13,027 nucleotides of DNA. It comes from an uncultured Cellvibrio sp. (GTDB lineage: Bacteria > Pseudomonadota > Gammaproteobacteria > Pseudomonadales > Cellvibrionaceae). The stretch's first letter is position 1, and each line of letters begins with the position of its first letter. The notes under the pieces were generated by a model, which was not told the DNA's origin, did not search any database, and saw nothing but the letters and a program-made list of their open reading frames with translations. The translations under genes and the position numbers were made by a program. This document shows, one piece after another, positions 1-9,217 of the stretch. The stretch spans positions 1-13,027 of the forward strand of contig CAMLRI010000015.1 in assembly GCA_946482385.1 (NCBI GenBank). Reading direction: 5' to 3'.

Positions 1-1350
1 GTGGTGCAGCGTGAGCGAGCGATCACCGCGCACATTCACATCCACCATTTGCAAATTGGGTTCGCGATTGCCCAGGTTGTACTGCCCCGCCAAGGCTTCG
101 CGCAATTTGCGAAAGCCCAATTCATTGTGAATGGCATTCACCTGGATTTTCTCCTGCTGGTCGTCATCCACTATGCTGAAGAGTTTTAAATCGCGCATTA
201 CCTTGGGTGACAAAAACTGCAAAATAAAACTTTCATCCTTAAAGTTTTGCATGGCGAAATGCAGGGTTTTATTCCAATCGCTACCGGCAATATCCGGAAA
301 CCATTCGCGGTCTTCGGCGGTGGGATTTTCGCAAATACGGCGAATATCCATAAACATGGAAAATCCCAGGGCATAGGGGTTAATACCGGAGTAATAAGGG
401 CTATCGTAGGGCGGCTGAGCAATCACAGCCGTGTGGGATTGCAAAAACTCAAACATAAAACCATCGGTCACATAACCGCGGTCGTAGAGTTCATTGAGCA
501 GGGTGTAGTGCCAAAAACACGCCCAGCCTTCGTTCATCACCTGGGTTTGCCGCTGCGGGTAAAAATACTGGGCGATTTTGCGCACAATGCGGATCACCTC
601 GCGCTGCCAGGATTCCAACAAGGGCGCGTTTTTTTCCAGGAAGTACAAAATATTTTCCTGGGGCTCCTGGGGAAAATGCGGTGCGTGTTTAGCCGCTTCA
701 CCGGCAGCGGATTTGGGAATGGTGCGCCACAGGTCGTTCACCTGCTTTTGCAAATAGGCTTCGCGCTCCTGCTGGCGCTGTTCTTCCTCATGGGCAGAAA
801 TCGGGTAAGGCCGCTTGTAGCGGTCAACACCGTAATTCATTAGTGCATGGCAAGAATCGAGCACCGCCTCCACCTGGGCAATGCCATAGCGCTCCTCACA
901 TTTGCTGATGTAATTTTTGGCGAACACCAGGTAATCAATAATGGAGCCGGCATCTGTCCAGGTGCGGAACAAATAATTGCCTTTGAAAAACGAATTGTGG
1001 CCATAGCAGGCGTGGGCGATCACCAGCGCCTGCATAGCCATGGTGTTTTCTTCCATCAAATAGGCAATACAGGGGTTGGAATTAATCACTATTTCATAAG
1101 CCAGGCCCATTTGCCCACGTTTGTAATGGTGCTCGGTCGATAAAAAGTGCTTGCCGTAGGACCAGTGGTTGTAACCAATCGGCATACCTACCGAGGCATA
1201 GGCATCCATCATCTGCTCGGAGCTAATCACCTCAATCTGGTTGGGGTAGGTATCCAAACCATACTCGCGCGCAATTTGCGCCAGCACCTGGTCACACTCC
1301 TGTATTAATTCAAAACTCCATTCCGAGGAAGTAAATATAGGCTTATTCAT
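1..1350 (-). CDS. ycgB: SpoVR family protein, YcgB-like (3' end cut off by window)
   Basis: The frame is open from an ATG at 1350 down to base 1, giving 450 residues with no stop. E. coli YcgB has about 510, so roughly 60 C-terminal residues lie outside the window. Family blocks seen are HWSYGKHF (62-69), [10 protein letters not shown] (113-122), [10 protein letters not shown] (273-282) and [10 protein letters not shown] (321-330). These identify the SpoVR family, named for a Bacillus sporulation (cortex) gene but common in non-sporulating Proteobacteria; its biochemistry is unresolved. No signal peptide or membrane segment is visible, so it is probably cytoplasmic. The start overlaps the yeaH stop by four bases (ATGA), and GAAGG at 1355-1359 lies 4 bases before it, which suggests translational coupling. 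It is the last visible gene of the prkA-yeaH-ycgB operon, a partnership conserved in E. coli and Pseudomonas. The family call is very sure; the molecular role is not known. Confidence 0.95.
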   Translation of the reverse strand, partial: MNKPIFTSSEWSFELIQECDQVLAQIAREYGLDTYPNQIEVISSEQMMDAYASVGMPIGYNHWSYGKHFLSTEHHYKRGQMGLAYEIVINSNPCIAYLMEENTMAMQALVIAHACYGHNSFFKGNYLFRTWTDAGSIIDYLVFAKNYISKCEERYGIAQVEAVLDSCHALMNYGVDRYKRPYPISAHEEEQRQQEREAYLQKQVNDLWRTIPKSAAGEAAKHAPHFPQEPQENILYFLEKNAPLLESWQREVIRIVRKIAQYFYPQRQTQVMNEGWACFWHYTLLNELYDRGYVTDGFMFEFLQSHTAVIAQPPYDSPYYSGINPYALGFSMFMDIRRICENPTAEDREWFPDIAGSDWNKTLHFAMQNFKDESFILQFLSPKVMRDLKLFSIVDDDQQEKIQVNAIHNELGFRKLREALAGQYNLGNREPNLQMVDVNVRGDRSLTLHH

Positions 1351-2624
1351 GCGACCTTCTTCTGGAAGAGTTCACGAAACACCGGGTAAATATCCTCGGC
1401 GCCAACAATGTGTTGCTGGGAAAACTTATCGGGATACTGCTCGCGCACCTCTTCATAAATTCGCCACAGGGACTGGTGCTCATTGGGGGTAATTTCGATA
1501 TAGGAAAAATATTGGCAAGCGGGCAAAAGTTTATCCACCAACAGGTCGCGGCACACATCTGAGTCATCGCCCCAGTTGTCGCCATCGGAAGCCTGGGCGC
1601 CGTAAATATTCCACTCATTGGGCGAGTAGCGATCCTCAATAATGGAGTGCATTAACTTCAACGCACTGGATACCACAGTGCCGCCGGTTTCGCGGGAGTG
1701 GAAGAACTCATCCTCATCGACTTCTTTAGCACTGGTGTGATGGCGGATAAATACTATGTCGGTCTTTTCATAATTGCGCTGCAAAAACAGGTATAACAAA
1801 ATAAAAAAACGCTTGGCGATTTCTTTGGTGGCCTGATCCATGGAGCCAGACACATCCATAATGCAGAACATCACCGCCTTGGAGCGCGGAATGGGCTGTT
1901 TAATATGCAGGTTGTATTTCAGGTCGAAAGTATCCAACCAGGGAATGCGGTTGATGGCCGCACGCAGGCGCGCCGCCTCTTCGTGCAGGGCATCGTACAG
2001 AGCCTGGTCGCGCATTTTGGCAGGTTGCGCATCTATAGCCGCTAACTGCTGCTCAATTTCTTCCAAGCGACGGCGCTTGCCGGCGGTTAAGGCGATGCGG
2101 CGCATATTGGCCGAGCGCAGCGAGCGCACTATATTGATCTTGCCCGGCTGGCCTTCATTGGCGATACCGGCGCGCACTTTTTTAAATTCCTCAATGCCGG
2201 AGAGCTGCCGCTTAATCAGGTTGGGCAACTCCAGGCCATCAAACATAAAATCGAGAAACTCCTCCTGCGACAAGGTGAAGGAAAAATCATCCTCCCCTTC
2301 CCCTTCGTTGCTCGCCTGTTTACCGCCACTGCCTGAACCACTACCACCTTGCGGGCGGGCAATTTTGTCGCCTTCGGAAAAATGTTTATTACCCGGCAAC
2401 ACCCGGTTGTTAAAACCACCGTCCCCATGATGAATCACAGGTTCGTTGATATCGCGGGTGGGAATACTGACCTTGCCGCCCTTATCAATATCGCGAATCG
2501 AGCGGTTGCTCACCGCATCGGATACCGCCTCGCGAATTTGCTCGCGGTAGCGGCGCAAAAAACGCTGGCGGTTAACCGCACTTTTGTTTTTGGCATTCAA
2601 ACGTCGATCGATAATGTAACTCAT
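1347..2624 (-). CDS. yeaH: YeaH/YhbH family protein (DUF444) with VWA/MIDAS domain
   Basis: This is a 425-residue DUF444 protein, close to the family's usual length. The N-terminal third is basic and polar, with a low-complexity Gly/Ser stretch near 94-101 (probably a linker) and an acidic patch near 107-113. Residues about 249-380 look like a von Willebrand A domain: DVSGS at 257-261 is the DxSxS metal-binding (MIDAS) motif, ETGGT at 312-316 can supply the MIDAS threonine, and ASDGDN at 345-350 the distal aspartate. Such domains usually mediate metal-dependent protein contacts, often with AAA+ ATPases, which fits its place directly after the PrkA kinase gene. AAGGG at 2631-2635, 6 bases before the ATG, supports the start. 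It lies 65 bases after prkA and overlaps ycgB by 4 bases. In E. coli, yeaGH is expressed in stationary phase and nitrogen starvation; the exact role is unresolved. Confidence 0.95.
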   Translation of the reverse strand: MSYIIDRRLNAKNKSAVNRQRFLRRYREQIREAVSDAVSNRSIRDIDKGGKVSIPTRDINEPVIHHGDGGFNNRVLPGNKHFSEGDKIARPQGGSGSGSGGKQASNEGEGEDDFSFTLSQEEFLDFMFDGLELPNLIKRQLSGIEEFKKVRAGIANEGQPGKINIVRSLRSANMRRIALTAGKRRRLEEIEQQLAAIDAQPAKMRDQALYDALHEEAARLRAAINRIPWLDTFDLKYNLHIKQPIPRSKAVMFCIMDVSGSMDQATKEIAKRFFILLYLFLQRNYEKTDIVFIRHHTSAKEVDEDEFFHSRETGGTVVSSALKLMHSIIEDRYSPNEWNIYGAQASDGDNWGDDSDVCRDLLVDKLLPACQYFSYIEITPNEHQSLWRIYEEVREQYPDKFSQQHIVGAEDIYPVFRELFQKKVA

Positions 2625-2689
2625 CGCAAACCCTTAGCACCTGTAGTGCACGCCAGCCAACGGAAAACTGCCTGATGCAACCTCCCTGA

Positions 2690-4612
2690 CTATTGCGATT
2701 TACGCACACGCAAATACCATTCGGAGAGCAGGCGCACCTGTTTCTCGGTGTAGCCGCGCTCCACCATGCGCTGAACAAAATCCTGGTGTTTTTTCTTGTC
2801 CTGCGCCGAGGCCTTGGCATTGAAGGAGATAACTGGCAGCAAGTCCTCGGTATTGGAGAACATTTTCTTCTCGATCACAGTACGCAATTTTTCGTAGCTG
2901 CGCCAATCGGGGTTTTTGCCGGCATTGCTGGCTTTGGCGCGAAGCACAAAGTTGACGATTTCGTTGCGGAAATCTTTGGGGTTGCTAATACCCGCCGGTT
3001 TTTCGATTTTTTCCAGCTCCTCGTTTAATGCCGCACGGTCAAGGATTTCGCCAGTTTCATGATCGCGGTATTCCTGATCCTGAATCCAGAAATCGGCGTA
3101 GGTAACATAGCGATCGAAAATATTCTGGCCGTACTCTGCATAGGATTCGAGGTAGGCGGTTTGGATTTCCTTGCCGATAAAATCCACATAGCGCGGGGCA
3201 ATGAATTCTTTTAGCGCACCCAAGTATTTATCCTGCACCTCTTTGGGGAACTGTTCCTGCTCAATTTGCTGCTCCAGCACATACATCAAATGCACCGGGT
3301 TAGCAGCAATTTCGGTAGGATCAAAGTTAAACACCTTGGATAAAATTTTGAAGGCAAAGCGGGTCGACAGCCCATTCATGCCTTCATCCACACCGGCCAT
3401 ATCCTTGTATTCCTGCAAGGATTTGGCACGGGGATCTGTGTCTTTAAGGTTCTCGCCATCGTAGACGCGCATTTTGGAAAACAGGTTGGAGTTTTCCGGC
3501 TCTTTCAGGCGCGACAGCACCGAAAACTGCGCCAGCATGCGCAGGGTATCCGGCGCGCAGGGCGCCTTGGATAAGGAACTGTTGTGCAGCAGTTTTTGGT
3601 AAATCTGCATTTCTTCCGTTACCCGCAAACAATAAGGGACCTTGACGATATAAACCCGGTCGATAAAGGCCTCGTTGTTTTTATTGTTGCGGAAATTTTG
3701 CCACTCGGATTCGTTGGAGTGCGCCAGAATAATGCCATCAAAGGGTATGGCGCCCAGGCCCTCGGTGGAATTGAAGTTGCCTTCCTGGGTGGCCGTCAGC
3801 AATGGGTGCAGCACCTTGATTGGCGCCTTGAACATTTCCACGAACTCCATCAAGCCCTGGTTGGCGCGGCAGAGGCCGCCGCTGAAACTGTAGGCATCAG
3901 GATCGTTCTGCGGAAACTCTTCCAACTTGCGGATATCCACCTTGCCCACCAGCGAGGAAATATCCTGGTTGTTTTCATCGCCCGGCTCGGTTTTGGTAAT
4001 GGCGATTTGGTTAAGAATGGATGGGTATACCTTTACCACTTTAAATTGGGTGATATCGCCATGGAATTCTTGCAGGCGCTTGGCCGCCCAAGGCGACATA
4101 ATGGTTTTTAAATAGCGCGTTGGTATGCCGTAATCTTCCTGCAAAATTTTGCCATCTTCATCGGCATTAAATAACCCCAGGGGAGATTCAAAAACCGGCG
4201 AACCTTTAATGCAGTAGATGGGCATTTTTTCCATCAGCGCTTTTAACATTTCCGCCAATGACGATTTACCACCCCCCACAGGGCCGAGCAGGTAGAGGAT
4301 TTGTTTCTTTTCCTCTAACCCTTGGGCGGCATGTTTAAAATAGGAAACAATTTGCTGGATGGATTCTTCCATGCCGTAAAAATCGGCAAAGGCCTTATAA
4401 CGCTTGATGATTTTGTTAGAAAAAATCCGGCTAAGGCGCGGGTCCTGCGAGGTGTCGACCATCTCTGGCTCGCCTATGGCCATCAGCATGCGCTCTGCCG
4501 CCGTAGCGTAAACACTGGGATCTTTTTTACAGAGTTCAAGGTATTCCTTGATCGTGAGCTCTTCCTGCTGAGTGGCTTCGTAACGTTCACGATAGTGACT
4601 GAAAATACTCAT
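2690..4612 (-). CDS. prkA: PrkA/YeaG family serine protein kinase (AAA domain)
   Basis: With the start at 4612 the protein has 640 residues, close to E. coli YeaG (about 644), and is alignable by eye along its whole length. The N-terminal half is the PrkA AAA domain: the Walker A P-loop GPVGGGKSS is at 110-118, followed by family blocks such as TIMSPWAAKRL (170-180), KTEPGDENNQDIS (207-219) and the LAHSNESEW region (296-304), which may hold a sensor-1 Asn. The C-terminal part carries the PrkA kinase-type region ending in YLRVRKS. Family members phosphorylate serine on protein targets, and a protease activity has also been proposed for the Bacillus protein. An ATG nine codons upstream (4639) is less likely, because the conserved N-terminus MSIFSHYRERYE begins here and AAGGGG lies 6 bases ahead. 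It heads the operon with yeaH and ycgB. The Cys/Ile-rich stretch after the P-loop is slightly shorter than in E. coli. Confidence 0.96.
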   Translation of the reverse strand: MSIFSHYRERYEATQQEELTIKEYLELCKKDPSVYATAAERMLMAIGEPEMVDTSQDPRLSRIFSNKIIKRYKAFADFYGMEESIQQIVSYFKHAAQGLEEKKQILYLLGPVGGGKSSLAEMLKALMEKMPIYCIKGSPVFESPLGLFNADEDGKILQEDYGIPTRYLKTIMSPWAAKRLQEFHGDITQFKVVKVYPSILNQIAITKTEPGDENNQDISSLVGKVDIRKLEEFPQNDPDAYSFSGGLCRANQGLMEFVEMFKAPIKVLHPLLTATQEGNFNSTEGLGAIPFDGIILAHSNESEWQNFRNNKNNEAFIDRVYIVKVPYCLRVTEEMQIYQKLLHNSSLSKAPCAPDTLRMLAQFSVLSRLKEPENSNLFSKMRVYDGENLKDTDPRAKSLQEYKDMAGVDEGMNGLSTRFAFKILSKVFNFDPTEIAANPVHLMYVLEQQIEQEQFPKEVQDKYLGALKEFIAPRYVDFIGKEIQTAYLESYAEYGQNIFDRYVTYADFWIQDQEYRDHETGEILDRAALNEELEKIEKPAGISNPKDFRNEIVNFVLRAKASNAGKNPDWRSYEKLRTVIEKKMFSNTEDLLPVISFNAKASAQDKKKHQDFVQRMVERGYTEKQVRLLSEWYLRVRKSQ

Positions 4613-4618
4613 AGATGA

Positions 4619-4624
4619 CCCCTT
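4619..4624 (-). promoter_or_regulatory. Ribosome binding site of prkA
   Basis: On the minus strand AAGGGG lies 6 bases before the ATG at 4612. It is the strongest Shine-Dalgarno match in the area and decides the start against the in-frame ATG at 4639, which lies upstream of it. Confidence 0.8.
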
Positions 4625-4689
4625 GTAGACAATCAACAACGCTTTGCGAACCCGTGATTACCGAGTAGTGCCGGCAACCTTTACATGAT

Positions 4690-4700
4690 CTAAGCATAGC
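4690..4700 (-). promoter_or_regulatory. Candidate RpoS-type -10 element for the prkA operon
   Basis: The minus strand reads GCTATGCTTAG. This matches the published sigma-S extended -10 consensus KCTAYRCTTAA at 10 of 11 positions. No good -35 hexamer sits 17 bases upstream, which is common for sigma-S promoters. It would place the transcript start near 4684 and give a leader of about 70 bases. yeaGH is known to be sigma-S dependent in E. coli, so the context agrees. A second, weaker match (TTTATGCTTTG, 8 of 11) lies further upstream near 4808-4818. The call is by eye only. Confidence 0.5.
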
Positions 4701-4937
4701 CCCGATCTTTCCGGCGTGTATTCCCGCTCGCTATAAATAATTGACGCAACTTCTCGTTTTTGCACAACTTGTTAATTAACACTCAAAAAACGCGCCAATT
4801 TTTCATCATCAAAGCATAAAATCTATGCACTGTTTTTTTATAGCTATAGCCTAAAAATTCCCTACTGCCCACGCATTCAAAAGGCTAGTATCACTAACCA
4901 TAGCACCCGCCCTTCATCCAATAATTAAGATACGTTT

Positions 4938-5642
4938 ATGTTGCCTTGGCTATCGCCCTACAACCTGAAGTTTCCCGATATAAATTTGGCACTGAAGGAG
5001 CCGGATGGCCTTTTGGCGCTGGGCGGCGATTTATCGCCCGAGCGCATACTGGCGGCCTATCGCCAGGGAATCTTCCCCTGGTTTAACCCTGGCGATCCCA
5101 TTCTCTGGTGGAGCCCTAACCCACGCACAGTGCTATTTCCCAAGACCTTTCGCATCAGTAAAAGTTTACGTAAAACACTGCGCAAGGCGATCTATAGGGT
5201 TACTTATGACGGCAATTTTCGCGCAGTAATGGAGGCCTGTGCCGCCCCCCGCGCCTATGCCGATGGCACCTGGATTAGCCCCGAGATGATTGATAGCTAC
5301 ACCCAGCTGCACCAGCGCGGTTTGGCGCATTCCGTGGAGGTATGGCGCGGTGAGGAATTAGTGGGCGGGCTTTATGGCTTGGCGCTGGGGCAAGTATTTT
5401 TTGGTGAGTCTATGTTCAGCCGGGCGGACAATGCCTCTAAAGCTGGCTTTGCCCATTTGGTATGGCAGTTACAGCAGTGGGATTTTGCGGTGATTGATTG
5501 CCAGGTTGCCAGTGAACACCTGTTTAGCCTGGGCGCCGAAGAAATTCCTCGCGATGATTTTCGCCAATTGCTGGTACACTTTAGCAATACACCCGCCAGC
5601 TATCCGCAACACTGGTCGCTGCTGCCACCCCGCTGGGAATAA
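4938..5642 (+). CDS. aat: Leucyl/phenylalanyl-tRNA--protein transferase
   Basis: This is a 234-residue protein, the same length as E. coli Aat. It moves Leu or Phe from aminoacyl-tRNA onto proteins with an N-terminal Lys or Arg, creating a destabilising N-degron read by ClpS-ClpAP. The N-terminal block [17 protein letters not shown] (21-37) leads into GIFPWF (44-49) and WWSPNPR (57-63), all typical of the family. The GNAT-like C-terminal domain has FFGESMFSR (154-162) and IDCQ (186-189). Glu157, Asp187 and Gln189 correspond to catalytic E156, D186 and Q188 of the E. coli enzyme, as I recall that numbering. The Shine-Dalgarno sequence is weak (AAGA at 4927-4930, 7 bases before the ATG). bpt follows 65 bases after its stop with no clear terminator between, so the two are probably co-transcribed. 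Cytoplasmic. Confidence 0.97.
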   Translation: MLPWLSPYNLKFPDINLALKEPDGLLALGGDLSPERILAAYRQGIFPWFNPGDPILWWSPNPRTVLFPKTFRISKSLRKTLRKAIYRVTYDGNFRAVMEACAAPRAYADGTWISPEMIDSYTQLHQRGLAHSVEVWRGEELVGGLYGLALGQVFFGESMFSRADNASKAGFAHLVWQLQQWDFAVIDCQVASEHLFSLGAEEIPRDDFRQLLVHFSNTPASYPQHWSLLPPRWE

Positions 5643-5698
5643 GTGCAACCCAGCGGTAACAAGGCAGCCATTGGCGATAGGTGTATGGAGTATTCCGC

Positions 5699-5702
5699 GA
5701 GG
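5699..5702 (+). promoter_or_regulatory. Ribosome binding site of bpt
   Basis: GAGG ends 5 bases before the ATG at 5708. It supports that start over the in-frame ATG at 5681, which would add nine residues not typical of the family. Confidence 0.65.
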
Positions 5703-5707
5703 CAATT

Positions 5708-6415
5708 ATGAGCGATCTATCCACCCTCAAGCTGTTTGCCACCCAACCCCACCCTTGTAGCTACCTGGAAGGCCAGGAGGCGACCACAGTGTTTGTCGAC
5801 CCGGAAGCCAGGGTGGATCAATCGCTTTACAGCCAATTGTCGCAGCTGGGGTTTCGTCGCAGTGGCGCGCACCTTTACCGCCCCCAATGCCTGCGCTGCC
5901 AGGCCTGTATTTCCTGCCGTATCCCCGTGCAGTTGTTCAAGCCCAATCGCAGCCAGCGCCGCTGTTGGCGCATGAACCAGGATTTGGAAATGCGCCTCAC
6001 CCAGTCGATCAACACTACCGAGCACTACAACCTTTACGCCAGTTATATAGAGGCGCGCCATAACAATGGCGATATGTTTCCGCCCTCGGAGGAACAGTAC
6101 AACGCCTTCCTCACCAGCGAGTGGAACCTGACCCACTATATTGAGTTTCGCCTGGATGGACGCCTGATTGGGGTGTCTGTGTGCGACCAGTTGGATGACG
6201 GCCTCTCGGCGGTTTATACCTTTTATACCCCTGAAGAGGATGCCCGCAGCCTGGGCAAGTTCGCTATTTTGGCGCAAATTGACAAGGCTCGGCGGCTGGG
6301 GCTGGATTACCTTTACCTGGGATACTGGATTAAGGAATGCGGCAAGATGAACTACAAAATCCAGTACCGCCCCCTGGATCTGCTGGTTAATCGGCGCTGG
6401 ATGCGCCTGAATTGA
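5708..6415 (+). CDS. bpt: Aspartate/glutamate leucyltransferase (Bpt, bacterial ATE homologue)
   Basis: This 235-residue protein is the usual length of the Bpt/Ate family. It transfers Leu from Leu-tRNA to proteins with N-terminal Asp or Glu, the second entry route to the ClpS N-degron pathway. The N-terminal ATE domain begins [20 protein letters not shown] and continues to [12 protein letters not shown] (48-59). A cysteine cluster CxxCxxCxxC follows at 61-70, then RIPV (71-74) and FKPNRSQRR (77-85). The C-terminal GNAT-like half holds [18 protein letters not shown] and [17 protein letters not shown], all family signatures. Cys17 and the cluster resemble the Fe-S binding cysteines described for eukaryotic ATE1. 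The fourth cysteine (C70) is usually Ala in Pseudomonas homologues as I remember them. The start at 5708 fits the conserved N-terminus and the GAGG site. It lies downstream of aat, probably in one operon; infA begins 146 bases later. Confidence 0.96.
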   Translation: MSDLSTLKLFATQPHPCSYLEGQEATTVFVDPEARVDQSLYSQLSQLGFRRSGAHLYRPQCLRCQACISCRIPVQLFKPNRSQRRCWRMNQDLEMRLTQSINTTEHYNLYASYIEARHNNGDMFPPSEEQYNAFLTSEWNLTHYIEFRLDGRLIGVSVCDQLDDGLSAVYTFYTPEEDARSLGKFAILAQIDKARRLGLDYLYLGYWIKECGKMNYKIQYRPLDLLVNRRWMRLN

Positions 6416-6466
6416 GCCGCTTGCACCAAGCCAGCCGGCAAAACCTGCTTTTGTTGGCCTCGCCCC

Positions 6467-6495
6467 TTGGCTAGGTTGGTTAATTAAGGCACAAT
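6467..6495 (+). promoter_or_regulatory. Candidate sigma-70 promoter of infA
   Basis: TTGGCT (6467-6472, 4 of 6 to the -35 consensus) and CACAAT (6490-6495, 4 of 6 to the -10) are separated by 17 bases. Start of transcription would be near 6502. The match is modest; infA could also be read through from aat-bpt. Confidence 0.3.
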
Positions 6496-6518
6496 TCGCA
6501 CCTATTTTTTTAGCCCTA

Positions 6519-6542
6519 CCCCGCCCGCGGGGAAATTACCCC
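6519..6542 (+). promoter_or_regulatory. GC-rich competing hairpins in the infA leader
   Basis: CCCCGC (6519-6524) can pair with GCGGGG (6527-6532). The same GGGG (6529-6532) can instead pair with CCCC at 6539-6542 across a 6-base AAATTA loop. The structure ends 5 bases before the GAGGA ribosome site at 6548-6552. The first stem has only a 2-base loop, or 4 bases if one pair opens. Whether it matters in the cell is not shown. Confidence 0.35.
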
Positions 6543-6561
6543 AACCCGAGGAAATAGCCGC

Positions 6562-6780
6562 ATGGCGAAAGACGATTGCATTGAATTTGATGGCGAAGTG
6601 GTTGATACCCTGCCCAATACCACCTTCCGTGTTAAGTTGGAAAATGGCCACGTAGTGATCGCCCATATCTCTGGCAAAATGCGCAAAAACTATATTCGCA
6701 TCCTGACTGGCGACAAGGTTAAAGTGGAAATGACCCCTTACGATCTGACCAAAGGCCGCATTACCTACCGCGCCCGCTAA
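6562..6780 (+). CDS. infA: Translation initiation factor IF-1
   Basis: This 72-residue protein has the standard bacterial IF-1 length and is a single S1-type OB fold. IF-1 binds the A site of the 30S subunit and works with IF-2 and IF-3 in start-site selection. The core [17 protein letters not shown] (16-32) and [20 protein letters not shown] (34-53) is nearly identical to E. coli, including the rRNA-contacting basic residues. Residues 2-12 vary, with Cys6 and Phe9 in place of the usual Asn and Met. GAGGA at 6548-6552 lies 9 bases before the ATG. It follows bpt by 146 bases and ends at a strong terminator shared with the convergent clpA. The neighbourhood aat-bpt-infA-clpA is the same as in Pseudomonas. 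Confidence 0.98.
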   Translation: MAKDDCIEFDGEVVDTLPNTTFRVKLENGHVVIAHISGKMRKNYIRILTGDKVKVEMTPYDLTKGRITYRAR

Positions 6781-6803
6781 TCCGCCGCTAATTCAGCGAT
6801 AGA

Positions 6804-6834
6804 TAAAAAAAGCCGCAATATGCGGCTTTTTTTA
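6804..6834. terminator. Bidirectional intrinsic terminator between infA and clpA
   Basis: The stem AGCCGCA (6811-6817) / TGCGGCT (6821-6827) has a 3-base ATA loop. It is flanked by an A run (6805-6811) and a T run (6827-6833), so it can end transcription of infA on plus and clpA on minus. It lies 24 bases after the infA stop and 31 before the clpA stop. Confidence 0.92.
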
Positions 6835-6864
6835 TTACCTCAACCAACAGGTTTAGCCCGCCAA

Positions 6865-9159
6865 TCAGGCCGGTTGTGCCTGTTTGGCCTTGATGGAAAT
6901 ACTCAGTTTGTCCTCCACCGGATCCAGATCCACCTCGACCACCCCACCGCCATGGGACAGGGAGCCAAACAGTATCTCTTCCGCCAGGGGCTTTTTGAGT
7001 TTGTCCTGGATCAACCGCGCCATAGGGCGCGCACCCATTTTCACATCGTAACCATGGATTGCCAGCCATTGGCGGGCATCGTCGGAAATTTCCAAGGTAA
7101 CGTGCTTGTCGTCCAGCTGGGTTTGCAACTCCATAAGGAACTTGTCGACCACAGTTTTGATGGTTTCCAAGCCCAGGGATGAGAACTGCACTATGGCGTC
7201 CAAGCGGTTGCGGAATTCCGGGGTAAACATTTTTTTGATGGCTTCCATACCATCGCTGGTGTGATCCTGGTGGGTAAAGCCGATGGAAGCACGGCTCATC
7301 ACCTCGGCACCGGCGTTGGTGGTCATAATCAAAATAACATTGCGGAAGTCCGCTTTGCGGCCGTTGTTGTCGGTGAGCGTGCCATGATCCATCACTTGCA
7401 ACAGCAGGTTAAACACCTCTGGGTGCGCCTTTTCGATTTCATCGAGCAAGAGCACACAATGGGGTTGCTTGGTGATGGCATCGGTCAGTAAACCGCCCTG
7501 ATCAAAACCCACGTACCCGGGTGGCGCACCGATCAAGCGCGATACGGTATGACGTTCCATGTATTCAGACATATCAAAGCGCACCAGGTCTATCGCCAGG
7601 CATTTGGCCAACTGGCGGCACACCTCGGTTTTACCCACACCAGTAGGCCCGGCAAACAGGAAGGAACCTATGGGTTTCTCCACTGAATTGAGCCCGGCGC
7701 GAGACAACTTGATCGCCGTTGCCAAGGTGTCTATGGCTTCATCCTGGCCAAAAACTGTCAGCTTCAAGTTTTGATCCAGTTTACGCAGCAGCTCTTTATC
7801 CGACGAAGAAACATTCTTGGGGGGAATACGCGCTATTTTGGCCACCACATGCTCAACGTCGCTCACGCTGATAGTTTTTTTGCGTTTGCTGGGCGTTTGC
7901 AATTGCTGGTAGGCACCCGCCTCGTCGATCACATCAATCGCTTTATCCGGCAAAAAGCGGTCGTTGATATAACGCTCAGCCAATTCGGCAGCAGCCCGCA
8001 ATGCCGCATCTGTGTAACGCAGGTTGTGGTGCTTCTCGAAACGGCTTTTAAGGCCTTTCAAAATTTGGTAAGTCTCCTCCACACTCGGCTCGTTTACATC
8101 CACTTTTTGGAAGCGGCGGGAGAGAGCGCGATCTTTATCAAAGATGCCGCGGAATTCCTGGAAGGTGGTGGAGCCCATGCAGCGAATTTCACCAGAAGAT
8201 AACAGCGGCTTGAGCAGGTTGGACGCATCCATAACTCCACCGGATGCGGCACCGGCGCCAATAATGGTGTGGATTTCGTCGATAAACAAAATGGAGTTTT
8301 TTTGTTTTTTCAGCTCGTTCAGTAAACTTTTGAAACGTTTTTCAAAATCGCCGCGATACTTGGTGCCCGCCAAGAGCGCGCCCATATCCAGCGAATAGAC
8401 CACACTGTCGGCCAAGGCTTCGGGCACATCGCCATCGACAATACGCTTGGCCAGGCCTTCAGCGATGGCTGTTTTGCCCACGCCGGATTCACCCACCAGC
8501 AGCGGGTTATTTTTGCGGCGACGCGACAGGATTTGGCACACACGCTCCACTTCCAGCTCGCGGCCTACCAGCGGATCTATACGGCCTTGCATGGCTGCTT
8601 CGTTGAGGTTGGAAGCAAAATTTTCCAGGGGGCTGGAGCCACTGGACTCGCCACTGGCTGCTTCTTCATCCTGGTTTTCCTGGGGCTGGCTGTGTTCTTG
8701 ATGATGATCGCTGCTATTGCCCGACACTTTGTGGATACCGTGGGTGATGTAATTCACCACATCAATACGGGCAATGCTCTGCTGCTTCAGGTAGTAAACC
8801 GCCTGGCTTTCCTGTTCGCTGAAAATGGCGACCAGTACGTTTGCGCCAGTCACTTCCTGCTTGCCGGAAGATTGCACATGGAATACGGCGCGCTGCAATA
8901 CGCGCTGGAACCCCAGGGTCGGCTGGGTTTCACGCTCGGAATCTGTTTCGGGTATTAACGGGGTGGTGGAATCGACAAATTCAATCAGCTCTTTGCGCAG
9001 GCTGTTCAAATCTGCACCGCAGGCGCGCAGCACATTGGCTGCGGAATCATTATCCAGCAACGCCAGCAACAGGTGTTCCACGGTCATAAATTCATGGCGT
9101 TTGGAACGAGCACCTTTGAAGGCAAGGTTCAGGGTTACTTCCAGATCTTTACTTAACAT
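6865..9159 (-). CDS. clpA: ATP-dependent Clp protease ATP-binding subunit ClpA
   Basis: This 764-residue class I Clp/Hsp100 unfoldase (E. coli ClpA: 758) forms a hexamer that feeds proteins to ClpP. An N-domain (1-140) is followed by an acidic, Ser/Gln-rich linker (about 145-178). The first AAA+ module has Walker A GESGVGKT (223-230) and Walker B ILFIDE (290-295). The second has Walker A GPTGVGKT (504-511) and Walker B VLLLDE (569-574), with the substrate pore motif GYVG at 548-551. The ClpP-docking loop reads IGF (626-628); E. coli ClpA has IGL. There is no long middle coiled coil, which separates it from ClpB and ClpC. GAGGG at 9167-9171, 7 bases before the ATG, supports the start. It lies 58 bases after clpS and is probably translated from the same message. 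ClpS binds its N-domain and redirects ClpAP to N-degron substrates. Confidence 0.98.
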   Translation of the reverse strand: MLSKDLEVTLNLAFKGARSKRHEFMTVEHLLLALLDNDSAANVLRACGADLNSLRKELIEFVDSTTPLIPETDSERETQPTLGFQRVLQRAVFHVQSSGKQEVTGANVLVAIFSEQESQAVYYLKQQSIARIDVVNYITHGIHKVSGNSSDHHQEHSQPQENQDEEAASGESSGSSPLENFASNLNEAAMQGRIDPLVGRELEVERVCQILSRRRKNNPLLVGESGVGKTAIAEGLAKRIVDGDVPEALADSVVYSLDMGALLAGTKYRGDFEKRFKSLLNELKKQKNSILFIDEIHTIIGAGAASGGVMDASNLLKPLLSSGEIRCMGSTTFQEFRGIFDKDRALSRRFQKVDVNEPSVEETYQILKGLKSRFEKHHNLRYTDAALRAAAELAERYINDRFLPDKAIDVIDEAGAYQQLQTPSKRKKTISVSDVEHVVAKIARIPPKNVSSSDKELLRKLDQNLKLTVFGQDEAIDTLATAIKLSRAGLNSVEKPIGSFLFAGPTGVGKTEVCRQLAKCLAIDLVRFDMSEYMERHTVSRLIGAPPGYVGFDQGGLLTDAITKQPHCVLLLDEIEKAHPEVFNLLLQVMDHGTLTDNNGRKADFRNVILIMTTNAGAEVMSRASIGFTHQDHTSDGMEAIKKMFTPEFRNRLDAIVQFSSLGLETIKTVVDKFLMELQTQLDDKHVTLEISDDARQWLAIHGYDVKMGARPMARLIQDKLKKPLAEEILFGSLSHGGGVVEVDLDPVEDKLSISIKAKQAQPA

Positions 9160-9217
9160 CTCACTACCCTCTTACTCTGGCTGGATCGTCAATCGGCTTT
9201 CTCAATCTCGGGTGGGT

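Larger units (their letters stand above)
4613..4937. other. Divergent intergenic region prkA / aat
   Basis: This AT-rich 325-base gap separates divergent genes and must hold both start regions. Besides the candidate prkA promoter, it contains a perfect 12-base palindrome TGTTAATTAACA (4770-4781), an inverted repeat GCATA-5-TATGC (4814-4828) and the palindrome TATAGCTATA (4839-4848). TTGACG at 4741-4746 resembles a -35 for aat, but no convincing -10 follows at the right distance. I find no open frame here that looks like a protein and no RNA gene. Confidence 0.6.

Noticed and set aside
247..843. 198-codon open frame on plus inside the SpoVR gene
   Set aside because: The minus-strand frame carries conserved SpoVR motifs throughout this stretch, so the plus frame is a shadow.
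3584..4111. 175-codon open frame on plus inside prkA
   Set aside because: Antisense shadow of a well-conserved kinase gene; no ribosome site or recognisable domain.
4659..4672. Possible sigma-54 (-24/-12) site before prkA
   Set aside because: The GTGCC element has no GC at the required 12-base offset, so the pattern fails.
5717..6277. 186-codon open frame on minus opposite bpt
   Set aside because: bpt is conserved end to end here, and the minus frame has no recognisable motif.
4771..6487. GTTAATTAA present twice (4771-4779 and 6479-6487), both in promoter gaps
   Set aside because: Both gaps are AT-rich and only nine bases are shared; the first is a palindrome and the second is not, so a common regulator is not supported.
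6416..6561. Possible tRNA gene next to infA, as seen in some enterobacteria
   Set aside because: No cloverleaf, T-loop motif or CCA end can be found on either strand.
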